A DNA stretch of 64,000 nucleotides from Pseudomonas peradeniyensis (GTDB lineage: Bacteria; Pseudomonadota; Gammaproteobacteria; Pseudomonadales; Pseudomonadaceae). Under the pieces are notes generated by a model. That model searched no databases. It saw only the letters and a program-made list of their open reading frames with translations, and had not been told where the DNA came from. The first letter of the stretch is position 1, and the number at the start of each line of letters is the position of its first letter. Made by a program: the position numbers and the translations under genes. Positions 15,760 through 24,973 of this stretch are shown piece by piece. Where the stretch lies: positions 310,001 through 374,000 of the forward strand of contig NZ_JABWRJ020000003.1 in assembly GCF_014268935.2 (NCBI RefSeq), in the 5' to 3' direction.

Positions 15760-18483
15760 TCAGGCCTCCTGTTTTTTCAGCATGGCCAGGCTCAGCCCGG
15801 TGAAGGCGGCGAAGAAGCCCAGCAGCGCCAGGCACTGCGGCCACAGCTCGCGCAGGCCCAGGGCCTTGGTGAAGGTGCCGACGGCGATGTCGAGGAAATA
15901 GCCGGCCGGGAACAGCTGGCCCATCAGCGCCGCCGCGCCGTCCAGCGACGAGCGCGGCACGATCAGGCCGGAGAACTGGATGGTCGGCAGGCTGGTGATG
16001 ATCATGGTGCCGAGGATCGCCGCGATCTGCGTGCGGGTGAACGCCGAGATCAGCAGGCCCAGGCTGGTGGTCGCCAGCAGGTAGGCCAGGCCGCCGCAGG
16101 CCAGGGCCAGCGGGCTGCCCTTGAGCGGCACGCCGAACAGCCAGCGGTTCATCGCCACCAGCAGTGCCAGGTTGACCAGGCTTACCGCGAGGTAGGGCGC
16201 CTGCTTGCCGAGCAGGAACTCCAGGCGGGTCAATGGGGTGGCGTAGAAGTTGGTGATCGAGCCCAGTTCCTTTTCCCGGACGATGCCCAGCGCGGTGAGC
16301 ATGGCCGGGATGAAGGCCAGGATCAGCGCCATGACGCCGGGGCCGATGGCGTTCACGCTGACCACGTCCTGGTTGTAGCGAAAGCGTGTCTCCAGGCGTA
16401 CCGGCTGCTGGCGCGCCACCGGGTGCGGGCCGAGGGCGGCCAGCTGCTCCAGGTTGGCCTGGTGCACGGCTTCGACATAGTTGCGGCTGGTCTCGGCGCG
16501 GAACGGCATGCCGCCATCGAGCCAGGCGGCCACCACCGGCTGGCGCCCGGCATGCAGGTCGCGACCGAAGCCCGGCGGGATTTCCAGGGCCAGCTTGATC
16601 TCCGAGCGTTGCAGGCGCTGGTGCAACTGGCGGGCATCGCGGATCGGCGCCTGTTCGGCGAAGTAGCGCGAGCCCCGGAAGGCCTCGAGGTAGGCGCGGC
16701 TCTGCGGGCTCTGGTCCTGGTCGTACACGGCGAAGGCGAGATCCTCCACATCCAGCGAGATGCCGTAGCCAAAGATCACCATCATGAACAGCGCGCCAAG
16801 CAGGGCGAAGGCCAGGCGTACCTTGTCGCGCAGCAGTTCCTTGCCTTCGCGGCTGGCCACCGCCAGCAGGCGGCGCAGGCTGAAGGCCTGGCGCAAGGCA
16901 GGCGCCGGGGCGGCGGCCTGTTCCAGCCCCGTGTCGGCCTGCGCCTGGACGGGCGCGTCCTGGGCCTGTTCGAGGCAGCGCACGAAGGCGTCTTCCAGGG
17001 TTTCGCCGCCGAACTGGTGCTGCAGGGCCAGCGGGGTGTCGCAGGCGAGCACCCGGCCGGCGTGCATCAGCGAGATGCGGTCGCAGCGCAGGGCCTCGTT
17101 CATGAAGTGGGTGGACAGGAAGATGGTCACGCCCTGCTCGCGGGACAACTCCACCAGCAGGCGCCAGAAATCGTCGCGGGCCGCCGGGTCGACACCCGAG
17201 GTCGGCTCGTCGAGGATCAGCACTTCCGGGCGGTGCAGCACCGCCACGGCCAGCGACAGGCGCTGGCGCAGGCCCAGGGGCAGGGCGCCGGACGGCTGGT
17301 CGGCGATGGCGCCTAAGTCGAAGCGCTCGATGAGCTCGGCGATGCGCGGCGCGCTGTCGGCCTTGGCCAGGTCGAACAGGCGGGCGTGCAGTTCGAGGTT
17401 CTGCCGGGCGCTCAGCTCACCATACAGCGAATAGCTCTGGGACATGAAGCCGACCCGCTTGCGCGTGGCCAGGTCGCCGGCATCCACCGGCCGGCCAAGC
17501 AGGCTGGCGCTGCCCTCGCTGGCCGGCATCAGGCCGGTGAGCACCTTCATGGTGGTGGTCTTGCCGCAGCCGTTGGAGCCGAGGAAACCGAAGATCTCGC
17601 CGCGGCCGATGGCGAAGCTGACCTTGTTCACTGCGGTGAAGTCGCCGAAGCGCAGGGTCAGGTCGTGGGCCTCGATGGCGATCGGCCCGTCGTCGGCCTG
17701 GCGTGGCGGAATGCGCAGGGGCTCGGGCTGTGGTCGGCCGGCGCCCTGGAAGTGGGTGAAGGCGTCGTCCAGCTTGCCGCTGGGCGTGGCCGCCGCCAGC
17801 TCGCGGCTGAGGCCGGCGGCCAGCAGGCGGCCAGCGTCGAGCATCAGGCAGTGCTCGAACTGCTCGGCTTCCTCCATGTAGGCGGTGGCCACCAGCAGGG
17901 TCAGTTGCGGGCGCTGGGCGCGCACCTGCTCGACCAGCTCCCAGAAGCGCTGCCGTGACAGCGGATCGACGCCGGTGGTCGGCTCGTCGAGGATCAGCAG
18001 GTCCGGTTCGTGGATCAGCGCGCAGCACAACCCGAGCTTCTGCTTCATGCCGCCCGAGAGCTTGCCGGCCGGGCGCTCGGCGAAGCGCTCCAGGTCGGTG
18101 GCGCGCAGCAGGCTGGTCATGCGTTGCTCGCATTCGGCGCGGCCCAGGCCGAACAGGGTGGCGAAGAAACGGATGTTCTCGCGGATCGACAGCTCCGGGT
18201 ACAGGTTGTTGCCCAGGCCCTGGGGCATGAAGGCGACCTTGGGATACAGCGCGGTGCGGTGGCGGCGCTGGCGGATCGAGCCACCGAGCACCTGCAGCTC
18301 GCGCTGTTGCAGGCGCTTGACCCCGGCGATCAGCCCGAGCAGGGTCGACTTGCCGGCGCCATCCGGGCCAATCAGGCCGCAGCGGGTTCCGGCCGGCAGG
18401 CTGAACGCGAGGCTGTGCAGGGCCTGCAGGTCGCCATAGCGGTGGCTGACACCCTCGGCCCGCAGGGCGATCGCCGCGTTCAT
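15760..18483 (-). CDS. rbbA: RbbA-like double ABC ATPase-permease fusion
   Basis: A 907-residue protein with two ABC ATPase domains (about 1-230 and 265-500) fused to an ABC-2 permease (about 545-905). Walker A motifs are GPDGAGKST and GSNGCGKTT; signatures are LSGGMKQKLGL in the first domain and the degenerate LPLGLRQRLSL in the second; Walker B sequences are LLILDEPTTGVD and VLILDEPTSGVD. Length and layout match E. coli RbbA/YhiH (911 aa), described as a ribosome-associated ATPase. Operon context with HlyD and YhhJ instead suggests export. The start overlaps the HlyD gene end by four bases (ATGA). Confidence 0.88.
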   Translation of the reverse strand: MNAAIALRAEGVSHRYGDLQALHSLAFSLPAGTRCGLIGPDGAGKSTLLGLIAGVKRLQQRELQVLGGSIRQRRHRTALYPKVAFMPQGLGNNLYPELSIRENIRFFATLFGLGRAECEQRMTSLLRATDLERFAERPAGKLSGGMKQKLGLCCALIHEPDLLILDEPTTGVDPLSRQRFWELVEQVRAQRPQLTLLVATAYMEEAEQFEHCLMLDAGRLLAAGLSRELAAATPSGKLDDAFTHFQGAGRPQPEPLRIPPRQADDGPIAIEAHDLTLRFGDFTAVNKVSFAIGRGEIFGFLGSNGCGKTTTMKVLTGLMPASEGSASLLGRPVDAGDLATRKRVGFMSQSYSLYGELSARQNLELHARLFDLAKADSAPRIAELIERFDLGAIADQPSGALPLGLRQRLSLAVAVLHRPEVLILDEPTSGVDPAARDDFWRLLVELSREQGVTIFLSTHFMNEALRCDRISLMHAGRVLACDTPLALQHQFGGETLEDAFVRCLEQAQDAPVQAQADTGLEQAAAPAPALRQAFSLRRLLAVASREGKELLRDKVRLAFALLGALFMMVIFGYGISLDVEDLAFAVYDQDQSPQSRAYLEAFRGSRYFAEQAPIRDARQLHQRLQRSEIKLALEIPPGFGRDLHAGRQPVVAAWLDGGMPFRAETSRNYVEAVHQANLEQLAALGPHPVARQQPVRLETRFRYNQDVVSVNAIGPGVMALILAFIPAMLTALGIVREKELGSITNFYATPLTRLEFLLGKQAPYLAVSLVNLALLVAMNRWLFGVPLKGSPLALACGGLAYLLATTSLGLLISAFTRTQIAAILGTMIITSLPTIQFSGLIVPRSSLDGAAALMGQLFPAGYFLDIAVGTFTKALGLRELWPQCLALLGFFAAFTGLSLAMLKKQEA

Positions 18484-19439
18484 TGCAGGTTGGCCGGCCA
18501 GCCCACGTCGGCGGTGCGCACGTACCCGGCGCCGGGCATGCCCGGTTTGGCCTGGGGCACGGCACTCGGTTCGGTCAGGCGCAGCTTGACCCGGAACACC
18601 AATTTTTGCCGCTCATCACGGGTCTCGACCTGTTTCGGGGTGAACTGCGCCTTGGCCGCGACGAACGCCACCTTGGCCGGCAGGGCCTTGTCCGGCAGGG
18701 CGTCGAGCACGATCCGCGCCTGGTCGCCGACGGTCAGGCGGCCGGTGGTGGCGGCGGGCAGGTAGAGGTTCATGTACTGGTCGCTGGGGTCGATCAGCAT
18801 CAGCACCCGGCCACCGGCGCCGAGCACTTCGCCGGGTTCGGCCAGGCGCAGCTGGATGATGCCGTCGATGGGCGCGCGCAGGCTGCTGTCGTCGATTTCG
18901 CTGGTGAGCTGGGCGACCTGGGCCTCGGCGGCGCCGATGGCGGCCTTGATCGCTGCCAGCTGGGCCCGGGCCGCGACCACGGCCGCGGTGGCGGTGTCGT
19001 AGCGGGCCTGCTGCTGGTCGAGCAGCTGCTGGCTGGCGAACTTGCGCTGGTAGATCTCGCGTACCCGCTTGAGCTCCTGGCTGGCCAGCAACAGTTCGCT
19101 CTGGCGCAGCTGCACGCTGGCCTGGGCGGCGGCGTAGTTCTCGCGGGCGCGCAGCACTTCGGCCTCGGCCTGGCTGCGCTGGGCTTCCATCGTGCGGGTG
19201 TCGATGCGCGCCAGCAACTGGCCGCGGGTGACCTTGTCGCCTTCGTCGACCAGCACCTCGGCCAGGCGCCCGGGGATCTTGCTGGCGATCTGCACCTCTG
19301 TGGACTCGAGGCGCCCGTTGCCCATGCTCAGGCCTTCGGGCAGGCGGTCGTGGAGGGACTTCCAGTAGCCCAGCCCGCCTGCCGCCAGCAACAGCAATAC
19401 CAAGGCGGAGGCGAAGATTCTGGGGGCTTTTCGATTCAT
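18480..19439 (-). CDS. HlyD-family membrane fusion protein (YhiI-like)
   Basis: Periplasmic adaptor of 319 residues for the RbbA/YhhJ exporter. An N-terminal membrane anchor (about 8-27, ASALVLLLLAAGGLGYW) is followed by a biotinyl-lipoyl-like half (KIPGRLAEVLVDEGDKVTRGQ), a long alpha-hairpin coiled coil rich in Ala/Gln/Glu (about 85-180), and the second lipoyl half with APIDGIIQLRLAEPGEVL. I chose ATG 19439 (MNRKAPRIF) with AGGA upstream. It is first in its operon and overlaps rbbA by four bases. Confidence 0.88.
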   Translation of the reverse strand: MNRKAPRIFASALVLLLLAAGGLGYWKSLHDRLPEGLSMGNGRLESTEVQIASKIPGRLAEVLVDEGDKVTRGQLLARIDTRTMEAQRSQAEAEVLRARENYAAAQASVQLRQSELLLASQELKRVREIYQRKFASQQLLDQQQARYDTATAAVVAARAQLAAIKAAIGAAEAQVAQLTSEIDDSSLRAPIDGIIQLRLAEPGEVLGAGGRVLMLIDPSDQYMNLYLPAATTGRLTVGDQARIVLDALPDKALPAKVAFVAAKAQFTPKQVETRDERQKLVFRVKLRLTEPSAVPQAKPGMPGAGYVRTADVGWPANLQ

Positions 19440-19532
19440 CGGTCTGCATCCTGCGGCTGGCACGCCTTATCCTGGCGCGACGCGCTTCCTTGCGCGTTGA
19501 TGTTGGTCAAACCCCTGACAATAGCCGCACAA

Positions 19533-19982
19533 TCAGCTCAGCGCGAGAATCGCGGCCCATTGCCCGGCGGTCACCGGCATCACCGACAGGCGGCTGCCTT
19601 TGTGCACCAGGGGCAGTTCCTCGAGCGCCGCCTGCTGCTTGAGCAGGCCCAGGCCGAGCACCTGGCGGAAGGTCCGCACGTGCTCGACGTCCACCGCACT
19701 CCACGGGTTCTTCTCGGCGCTGGCCTTGGCATCGTGGTAGTGACTGTGCGGATCCAGGGCGGTCGGGTCCGGGTAGGCGGCGGTGCTGATCCGGGCGATG
19801 CCGGCGATACCCGGTTGCGGGCAGCTGGAGTGGTAGAAGAAGAATTCGTCGCCTACGCTCATGGCCCGCAGGAAATTGCGCGCCTGGTAGTTGCGCACCC
19901 CGTCCCAGCGGGCGCTGCCCAGGCGTGCCAAGGCTTCGATGGAGAGCTCGTCGGGCTCGGATTTCATCAGCCAGTAGGCCAT
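19533..19982 (-). CDS. EVE domain-containing protein
   Basis: A 149-residue EVE (PUA-like) protein expected to bind modified nucleobases in DNA or RNA. Conserved features are YWLMKSEPDE at the N-terminus, WDGVRNYQARNFLRAMSVGD, FFYHSSCPQPGIAGIARI and PWSAVDVEHV. The ATG at 19982 has AGGAGC upstream. It stands alone between the exporter operon and a small membrane-protein gene. Physiological role is unknown. Confidence 0.88.
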   Translation of the reverse strand: MAYWLMKSEPDELSIEALARLGSARWDGVRNYQARNFLRAMSVGDEFFFYHSSCPQPGIAGIARISTAAYPDPTALDPHSHYHDAKASAEKNPWSAVDVEHVRTFRQVLGLGLLKQQAALEELPLVHKGSRLSVMPVTAGQWAAILALS

Positions 19983-20158
19983 GGATGCTGCTCCTGAAAG
20001 AGTTTGAAATAACTCGTTGCATGAAACCGACAGTCGGTTGGCGTCAACGTTTGCCTGGCGACTCATGTTGTCGGAAAATGCGCCGATTTTAAGCTATACG
20101 CTCCGGCCGCCATCAAGAAAGCCGCCGAGCCTGGACAGTTGTTCTTGGGGGACGATCA

Positions 20159-20314
20159 ATGAAACAACGTAAACCGGACCTGCTCTGGATCCTGGCCTTC
20201 ATTTTCGGGCTGGGCGTGGTCACCACCGGTTACGCGCAAGGCTTGTGGGAACGCAAGCTGGATGCCGCCTTCCAGCAGGCGCCCGTCGATCCGGCGCAGC
20301 AACAGCACCGCTGA
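20159..20314 (+). CDS. 51-residue single-pass membrane protein
   Basis: A short gene starting ATG at 20159 with GGGGGA six bases upstream. The protein starts MKQRKPDLLWILAFIFGLGV and has one hydrophobic helix at about 8-25, a positive N-terminus and a polar Gln/Pro-rich tail. That topology predicts an inner-membrane protein with the tail outside. I do not recognise a family. It converges on fau, 15 bases away. Coding is supported by the strong ribosome site and the membrane-protein composition, but it is too short for certainty. Confidence 0.6.
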   Translation: MKQRKPDLLWILAFIFGLGVVTTGYAQGLWERKLDAAFQQAPVDPAQQQHR

Positions 20315-20329
20315 TCCCCTTCGCGCACC

Positions 20330-20938
20330 TCACTTGGGTGCCAGGTACCAGCCACGGTCCGAGGCCGTGCCTTGCAACGGTACATCCCAGCTCGCCTGGT
20401 TGAGCCGCTCCACTTTCTGGCATTCGTGCGCCAGCCCCAGCAGCAGCGGTTTTTTCCACGCCTTGCGCCGGCCCAGATAGGCCAGGCTGCGGTCATAGAA
20501 GCCACCGCCCATGCCCAGGCGCCCCCCCATCTCGTCGAAACCGACCAGCGGCAGCAGGATCAGGTCCAGCGCCCAGATCGGCCGTTGCCGCTTGCGTTCG
20601 ATCACCGGCTCCAGGATGCGAAAGCGGTTGGGGCGCAGTGCCTCGCCGGCCTCGAAGCGCTGGAACACCATGCGCGTGCGTGGCCAGGCGTGCAGCACCG
20701 GCAGGTAGACACGCTTGCCGCGCTTGTGCGCTTCGCGCAGCAGCAGGCGCGGGTCGATTTCGCCGTCATTGGGCAGGTACAGGGCGATATGCCGGGCACG
20801 GCGGAACAGCGGATCCTGCGCCAGTTGGCGATACAGACCTTCGGCGGCCTGGCGTTGCTGGGCAGGCGTGAGGGCGCGGCGGGCGTTGCGCAGGAGGCGG
20901 CGAAGCTGGGGGCGGGTAAGCGGCGCGGTGTCGGTCAT
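20330..20938 (-). CDS. fau: 5-formyltetrahydrofolate cyclo-ligase
   Basis: A 202-residue enzyme that converts 5-formyl-THF to 5,10-methenyl-THF with ATP, clearing an inhibitory folate. The signature GMGGGFYDRSLA lies near residue 143, and basic patches RRLLRNARRAL and REAHKRGKRVYLPVL fit the phosphate and folate sites. I chose ATG 20938 (MTDTAPLTRP). As in many proteobacteria it lies downstream of ssrS (6S RNA) on the same strand, with a terminator hairpin between, so it can be expressed by readthrough of 6S transcription. Confidence 0.92.
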   Translation of the reverse strand: MTDTAPLTRPQLRRLLRNARRALTPAQQRQAAEGLYRQLAQDPLFRRARHIALYLPNDGEIDPRLLLREAHKRGKRVYLPVLHAWPRTRMVFQRFEAGEALRPNRFRILEPVIERKRQRPIWALDLILLPLVGFDEMGGRLGMGGGFYDRSLAYLGRRKAWKKPLLLGLAHECQKVERLNQASWDVPLQGTASDRGWYLAPK

Positions 20939-20963
20939 GGCACGGGCGATCCCAGAAGAAACG

Positions 20964-20987
20964 AAAAGCCCGCCGTTGGAGGCGGGC
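20964..20987 (-). terminator. terminator between 6S RNA and fau
   Basis: On the minus strand GCCCGCC (20987-20981) and GGCGGGC (20974-20968) pair around a 6-base loop and are followed by TTTT. It ends the 6S transcription unit 10 bases past the mature RNA and lies 26 bases before the fau ATG, so it probably limits readthrough into fau. Confidence 0.7.
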
Positions 20988-20997
20988 AGTTCTGAAT

Positions 20998-21178
20998 GCA
21001 GGCTCCCCGACAAGACCGCTATCGGTGTAGCCCTTGAACCCGAAAGTTCAAGGTGGAGATTGCAGGGGGCGTTAAGGCTTTCCGTCGGGCGGACATGCAC
21101 ACCTGCCCCAGCGTGCAACCCCCGTGGTTGTGCGTATCGGCTCAGGGACATAACCGACTGGCGCATCCCCCAGGGAGT
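20998..21178 (-). ncRNA. ssrS: 6S RNA
   Basis: RNA of about 180 nt that binds RNA polymerase holoenzyme and lowers sigma-70 transcription in stationary phase. Diagnostic blocks on the minus strand are CCCTGAGCCGATA on the 5' side, CCGCCCGACGGAAAGCCTTAA in the middle, and the hairpin CCTTGAACTTTCGGGTTCAAGG on the 3' side, all very close to E. coli 6S RNA. The ends pair as CTCCC with GGGAG. Boundaries are estimated from the promoter and the closing stem. Its position between zapA and fau is the conserved one. Confidence 0.93.
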
Positions 21179-21184
21179 GGCGCC

Positions 21185-21190
21185 AGTATA
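21185..21190 (-). promoter_or_regulatory. -10 box of the 6S RNA promoter
   Basis: TATACT on the minus strand (plus AGTATA) lies seven bases before the inferred 6S 5' end. It is directly upstream of the RNA and just past the zapA stop. Confidence 0.6.
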
Positions 21191-21196
21191 CCAATC

Positions 21197-21514
21197 TCAG
21201 TCGTTTTTGCTAACCGGATCGTCGGACAGGGCCTGGTCGACCCGCTCCAGCAGGTCGCGCACCTGCTCGCGGGTGGTGCCGCCGCTGGTCACTTCGGGGC
21301 GTTCCTGGCGGTGCAGCAGCTCGTGGGTGATGTTCAGCGCGGCCATCACGGCGATGCGGTCGGCGCCGATCACCTTGCCGCTGCTGCGGATCTCGCGCAT
21401 CTTGCCGTCCAGGTAACGGGCGGCGCCGACCAGGTTGTTGCGCTCCTCGGGCGGGCAGATGATCGAGTATTCCTTGTCGAGGATCTGGACGGTGACGCTA
21501 TTGCTTGAACTCAT
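21197..21514 (-). CDS. zapA: cell division protein ZapA
   Basis: A 105-residue FtsZ-ring-associated protein that bundles FtsZ filaments. The N-terminal domain contains VTVQILDKEYSIICPPEE and LVGAARYLDGKMREIR; a C-terminal coiled coil runs from about residue 70 (EQVRDLLERVDQAL). The start is ATG 21514, overlapping the upstream coiled-coil gene by four bases (ATGA). The 6S RNA promoter lies immediately downstream. Confidence 0.92.
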   Translation of the reverse strand: MSSSNSVTVQILDKEYSIICPPEERNNLVGAARYLDGKMREIRSSGKVIGADRIAVMAALNITHELLHRQERPEVTSGGTTREQVRDLLERVDQALSDDPVSKND

Positions 21515-21729
21515 GAGTCTTGCTCCAGGGCCTTGAGGCGCAGGATCATCGATTCGATCTTGCGTTTGGCGATCTCGTTCTTTTCGATCAGGTGGGCGCG
21601 CTCCTCGCGCCAGGATCGTTCCTGAGCTACTAAGAGTGCGTTTTGCCGCTTTAGTTGCTCGACCCGTTCGATCAGCAACTCGAACCGGCTCATCAGCGCT
21701 TGCAGGTCGTTCTCTTGCATGGGTTGCAC
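21511..21729 (-). CDS. short coiled-coil protein, TIGR02449 family (ZapB-like)
   Basis: A 72-residue, almost wholly helical coiled coil (SRFELLIERVEQLKRQNALL, then KNEIAKRKIESMILRLKAL). Genes of this family lie next to zapA in Pseudomonas, so a division role resembling ZapB is plausible but inferred. The GTG at 21729 has AAGGA five bases upstream; the ATG at 21720 would lie 14 bases from that site, so the GTG start is preferred. It is translationally coupled to zapA. Confidence 0.8.
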   Translation of the reverse strand: MQPMQENDLQALMSRFELLIERVEQLKRQNALLVAQERSWREERAHLIEKNEIAKRKIESMILRLKALEQDS

Positions 21730-21866
21730 TCGATTCCTTCACTCGCCTGGCGATCATGCCTGCCCCAAGGGCGCGACGGCCAGTGCCGATGGTCTTGGCG
21801 CGCCTGCCGGTGCTAGGATACAAGGTCTCCATTCTAGTCATTGCGCCGTCTGGCGCCTAGCTGCCC

Positions 21867-22421
21867 ATGCCCAATACCCAATCGCCCTACATCGCCTTCG
21901 CCATGTTGCTTTCGAGCAATGGCCACCCTGTCACCCCCGCCGAGCTGCATGGCCTGCTGATCGGCCGCAGCTGCGCCGGCGCCGGCTTCGATGCGGATGC
22001 CTGGCTGGCCGACGCCGCCCAGTTGCTCGAGACCGAGCCCGGCGACTCGGTGCGCAACGCCCTGGTCGGCCTGCAAGAGATGGTCAAGGCCGAGCTGACC
22101 GGCGAGGACGTCGCCATCGTCCTGCTGCTGCCTTCCGATGATGCCGCACTCAGCGACCGCGCCACCGCGCTGGGCCAGTGGTGCCAGGGCTTCATCACCG
22201 GCTTCGGCCTGAACGCCGGCGGCAAGGACCTGTCCACCGATGCCAAGGAAGTGCTCCAGGACCTGGTGGCCATCTCCCAGGTCCAGGAAGCGCTGGAAGA
22301 GTCCGAGGACGGCGAGAGCGACTACATGGAGGTCATGGAGTACCTGCGCGTCGCCCCGCTGCTGCTGTACACGGAGCTGGCCAAGCCGCAAGCACCTGCG
22401 CCAAAGCCATCGCTGCACTGA
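21867..22421 (+). CDS. ygfB: YgfB/UPF0149 family protein
   Basis: A 184-residue helical protein of the YgfB/YecA family. Conserved features are [16 protein letters not shown] near residue 27, [14 protein letters not shown] near 103 and [14 protein letters not shown] near the end. In P. aeruginosa YgfB is reported to affect AmpC/beta-lactam response through ampDh3 control. It is the first gene of the rightward ygfB-pepP-ubiH-DUF4442-ubiI run, 21 bases before the pepP start. Confidence 0.88.
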   Translation: MPNTQSPYIAFAMLLSSNGHPVTPAELHGLLIGRSCAGAGFDADAWLADAAQLLETEPGDSVRNALVGLQEMVKAELTGEDVAIVLLLPSDDAALSDRATALGQWCQGFITGFGLNAGGKDLSTDAKEVLQDLVAISQVQEALEESEDGESDYMEVMEYLRVAPLLLYTELAKPQAPAPKPSLH

Positions 22422-22442
22422 TCTGAACGGGGTCGTTTGCCC

Positions 22443-23777
22443 ATGAGCCACATACCCAAGGCGGAGTACGCCCGTCGGCGCAAGGCGCTGATGGCGCAGA
22501 TGGTCCCCAACAGCATCGCCATCCTGCCGGCGGCCGCGGTTGCCATCCGCAACCGCGACGTCGAGCATGTCTACCGCCAGGACAGCGATTTCCAGTACCT
22601 GAGCGGCTTCCCTGAACCCGAGGCGGTGATCGCCCTGATTCCGGGGCGCGAGCATGGCGAGTACGTATTGTTCTGCCGCGAGCGCAACCCCGAGCGCGAG
22701 CAGTGGGACGGCCTGCGCGCCGGCCAGGAAGGAGCAGTGGGCGATTTCGGCGCCGACGATGCCTTCCCCATCAGCGATATCGACGAGATCCTGCCGGGCC
22801 TGATCGAAGGGCGCGAGCGGGTCTACAGCAACATGGGCAGCAACCCCGAGTTCGACCGCCGGCTGATGGAGTGGATCAACGTGATCCGCTCCAAGGCCCG
22901 CCTCGGTGCCCAGCCGCCGAACGAGTTCGTTGCCCTGGATCATCTGCTGCACGACATGCGCCTGTATAAATCGGCGGCGGAAGTGAAGGTCATGCGCGAG
23001 GCCGCGGTGATTTCCGCCCGGGCCCACGTGCGCGCCATGCAGGCCTGCCGCGCCGGGCTGCACGAGTACAGCCTGGAAGCCGAGCTGGACTACGAGTTCC
23101 GCAAGGGCGGGGCGAAGATGCCGGCCTACGGCTCGATCGTCGCCGCCGGGCGCAATGGCTGCATCCTGCATTACCAGCAGAACGACGCGCCGCTCAAGGA
23201 CGGCGACCTGGTCCTGATCGACGCCGGTTGCGAGATCGACTGCTACGCCAGCGATATCACCCGCACCTTCCCGGTCAACGGGCGGTTCTCGCCGGAACAG
23301 AAAGCCATCTACGAGCTGGTGCTCGCGGCCCAGGCCGCGGCGTTCGCCGAGATCGCCCCGGGCAAGCACTGGAACCACGCCCACGAGGCGACCGTGCGGG
23401 TGATCACCGAAGGACTGGTGGCGCTGGGGCTGCTCAAGGGCGAGGTACAGGCATTGATCGACAGCGAGGCCTACCGTGCCTTCTACATGCACCGTGCCGG
23501 ACACTGGCTGGGCATGGATGTGCACGACGTGGGCGAATACAAGGTCGGTGGCCAGTGGCGCGTGCTCGAACCGGGCATGGCGCTGACCGTCGAGCCCGGC
23601 ATCTACATCGCCGCCGACAACCAGGCGGTGGCGAAGAAGTGGCGCGGCATCGGGGTAAGGATCGAGGACGACGTGGTGGTGACCAGACAAGGCTGTGAAA
23701 TCCTGACTTCAGGCGTGCCGCGCACGGTCGCCGAGATCGAGGCGCTGATGCACGACGCCCGCAAGGACGCCGCATGA
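22443..23777 (+). CDS. pepP: Xaa-Pro aminopeptidase P
   Basis: A 444-residue dimanganese 'pita-bread' peptidase that removes N-terminal residues before proline. The five metal ligands are visible in DAGCEIDCYASDITRTF (two Asp), HRAGHWLGMDVHDVG (His), LTVEPGIYI (Glu) and GVRIEDDVVVT (Glu). The N-terminal creatinase-like domain contains FQYLSGFPEPEAVIAL. I chose ATG 22443 over a TTG two codons upstream. It overlaps ubiH by four bases (ATGA). Confidence 0.94.
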   Translation: MSHIPKAEYARRRKALMAQMVPNSIAILPAAAVAIRNRDVEHVYRQDSDFQYLSGFPEPEAVIALIPGREHGEYVLFCRERNPEREQWDGLRAGQEGAVGDFGADDAFPISDIDEILPGLIEGRERVYSNMGSNPEFDRRLMEWINVIRSKARLGAQPPNEFVALDHLLHDMRLYKSAAEVKVMREAAVISARAHVRAMQACRAGLHEYSLEAELDYEFRKGGAKMPAYGSIVAAGRNGCILHYQQNDAPLKDGDLVLIDAGCEIDCYASDITRTFPVNGRFSPEQKAIYELVLAAQAAAFAEIAPGKHWNHAHEATVRVITEGLVALGLLKGEVQALIDSEAYRAFYMHRAGHWLGMDVHDVGEYKVGGQWRVLEPGMALTVEPGIYIAADNQAVAKKWRGIGVRIEDDVVVTRQGCEILTSGVPRTVAEIEALMHDARKDAA

Positions 23778-24973
23778 ACCGGGTCAACCTGGCGATCATC
23801 GGTGGCGGCCTGGTGGGTGCGAGCCTGGCCCTGACGCTGCAGGCCGCGGCCAAGGCCCGTGGCTGGAAGATCCTGCTGATCGAGCCGTTCGCGCCTGGCG
23901 ACAGCTTTCAGCCCAGCTACGACGCACGCTCCTCGGCGCTGTCCTACGGCACCCGACAGATCTACGAGCGCCTGGGGTTGTGGCAGACCATCAGCCGCCG
24001 CGCCGAGCCGATCCGGCAGATCCAGGTGTCCGACCGCGGCCGCTTCGGCGGCACCCGCCTGGACGCCCTGGAAGAAGGCGTGCCGGCGCTCGGCTACGTG
24101 GTGGAGAACGCCTGGCTTGGCCAGTGCCTGTGGCAGGCCATCGACAACGAAGTGATCAGCTGGCGCTGCCCGGCGCAGGTGCAGGCGATGCAGGCCATCG
24201 CCGGCGGCTACCGCCTGCAGTTGGACGACGACACTTCGCTGGAATGCGACCTGGCGGTGCTGGCCGACGGCGGTCGTTCGGGCCTGCGCGAGCAACTGGG
24301 CATCCATGTGCGCAACACGCCCTATGACCAGAGCGCGCTGATCGCCAATATCACCCCGGGCGAAGCCCACGCTGGCCAGGCTTTCGAGCGCTTCACCGAG
24401 CAAGGCCCGATGGCCTTGCTGCCGCTGGCGGACAACCGCTGCGCGCTGGTCTGGACCCGCCAGGGGATGGACGCCAGGCGCCTGGCCGAGCTCGACGAGC
24501 GCAGCTTCCTGCGCGAGCTGCAGGAGGCCTTCGGCTACCGCCTCGGCGCTTTGCGCCAAGTCGGTGCCCGCCATCTCTATCCGCTGTCGCTGGTCGAGGC
24601 CGAGGAACAGGTGCGCCCGCACCTGGTGGTGCTGGGCAACGCCGCCCACAGCCTGCACCCGATCGCCGGCCAGGGCTTCAACCTGTCGCTGCGCGACGTG
24701 CAGTCGCTGGCGGACGCCTTGCTGGCCGGCCCGGCGCTGCCGGGTGAACTGGCCACGCTGCAGGCCTATCACCAGCGCCAGCGCCTCGACCAGGCCCTGA
24801 CCATCGGCTTCTCCGACCAGGTCACCCGCCTATTTGGCAGCAGCCAGCCGCTGCTGGCGGCCGGGCGCAACCTCGGCCTGCTCGGCCTGGACCTGCTGCC
24901 ACCGGCGAAAAGCTGGTTCGCCCGCCAGGCCATGGGCCTGGGCACCCGCCCCGACCCGCGAGGCCGGCCATGA
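23774..24973 (+). CDS. ubiH: UbiH, 2-octaprenyl-6-methoxyphenyl hydroxylase
   Basis: A 399-residue flavoprotein hydroxylase of the PHBH fold for ubiquinone ring hydroxylation (C1 position in E. coli). It shows the FAD dinucleotide motif IIGGGLVGASLAL at the N-terminus, AVLADGGRSGLR near residue 160 and the ribityl motif GNAAHSLHPIAGQGFNLSLR near 290. Start and stop are coupled to pepP and the DUF4442 gene by ATGA overlaps. It acts with UbiI encoded two genes on. Confidence 0.92.
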   Translation: MNRVNLAIIGGGLVGASLALTLQAAAKARGWKILLIEPFAPGDSFQPSYDARSSALSYGTRQIYERLGLWQTISRRAEPIRQIQVSDRGRFGGTRLDALEEGVPALGYVVENAWLGQCLWQAIDNEVISWRCPAQVQAMQAIAGGYRLQLDDDTSLECDLAVLADGGRSGLREQLGIHVRNTPYDQSALIANITPGEAHAGQAFERFTEQGPMALLPLADNRCALVWTRQGMDARRLAELDERSFLRELQEAFGYRLGALRQVGARHLYPLSLVEAEEQVRPHLVVLGNAAHSLHPIAGQGFNLSLRDVQSLADALLAGPALPGELATLQAYHQRQRLDQALTIGFSDQVTRLFGSSQPLLAAGRNLGLLGLDLLPPAKSWFARQAMGLGTRPDPRGRP

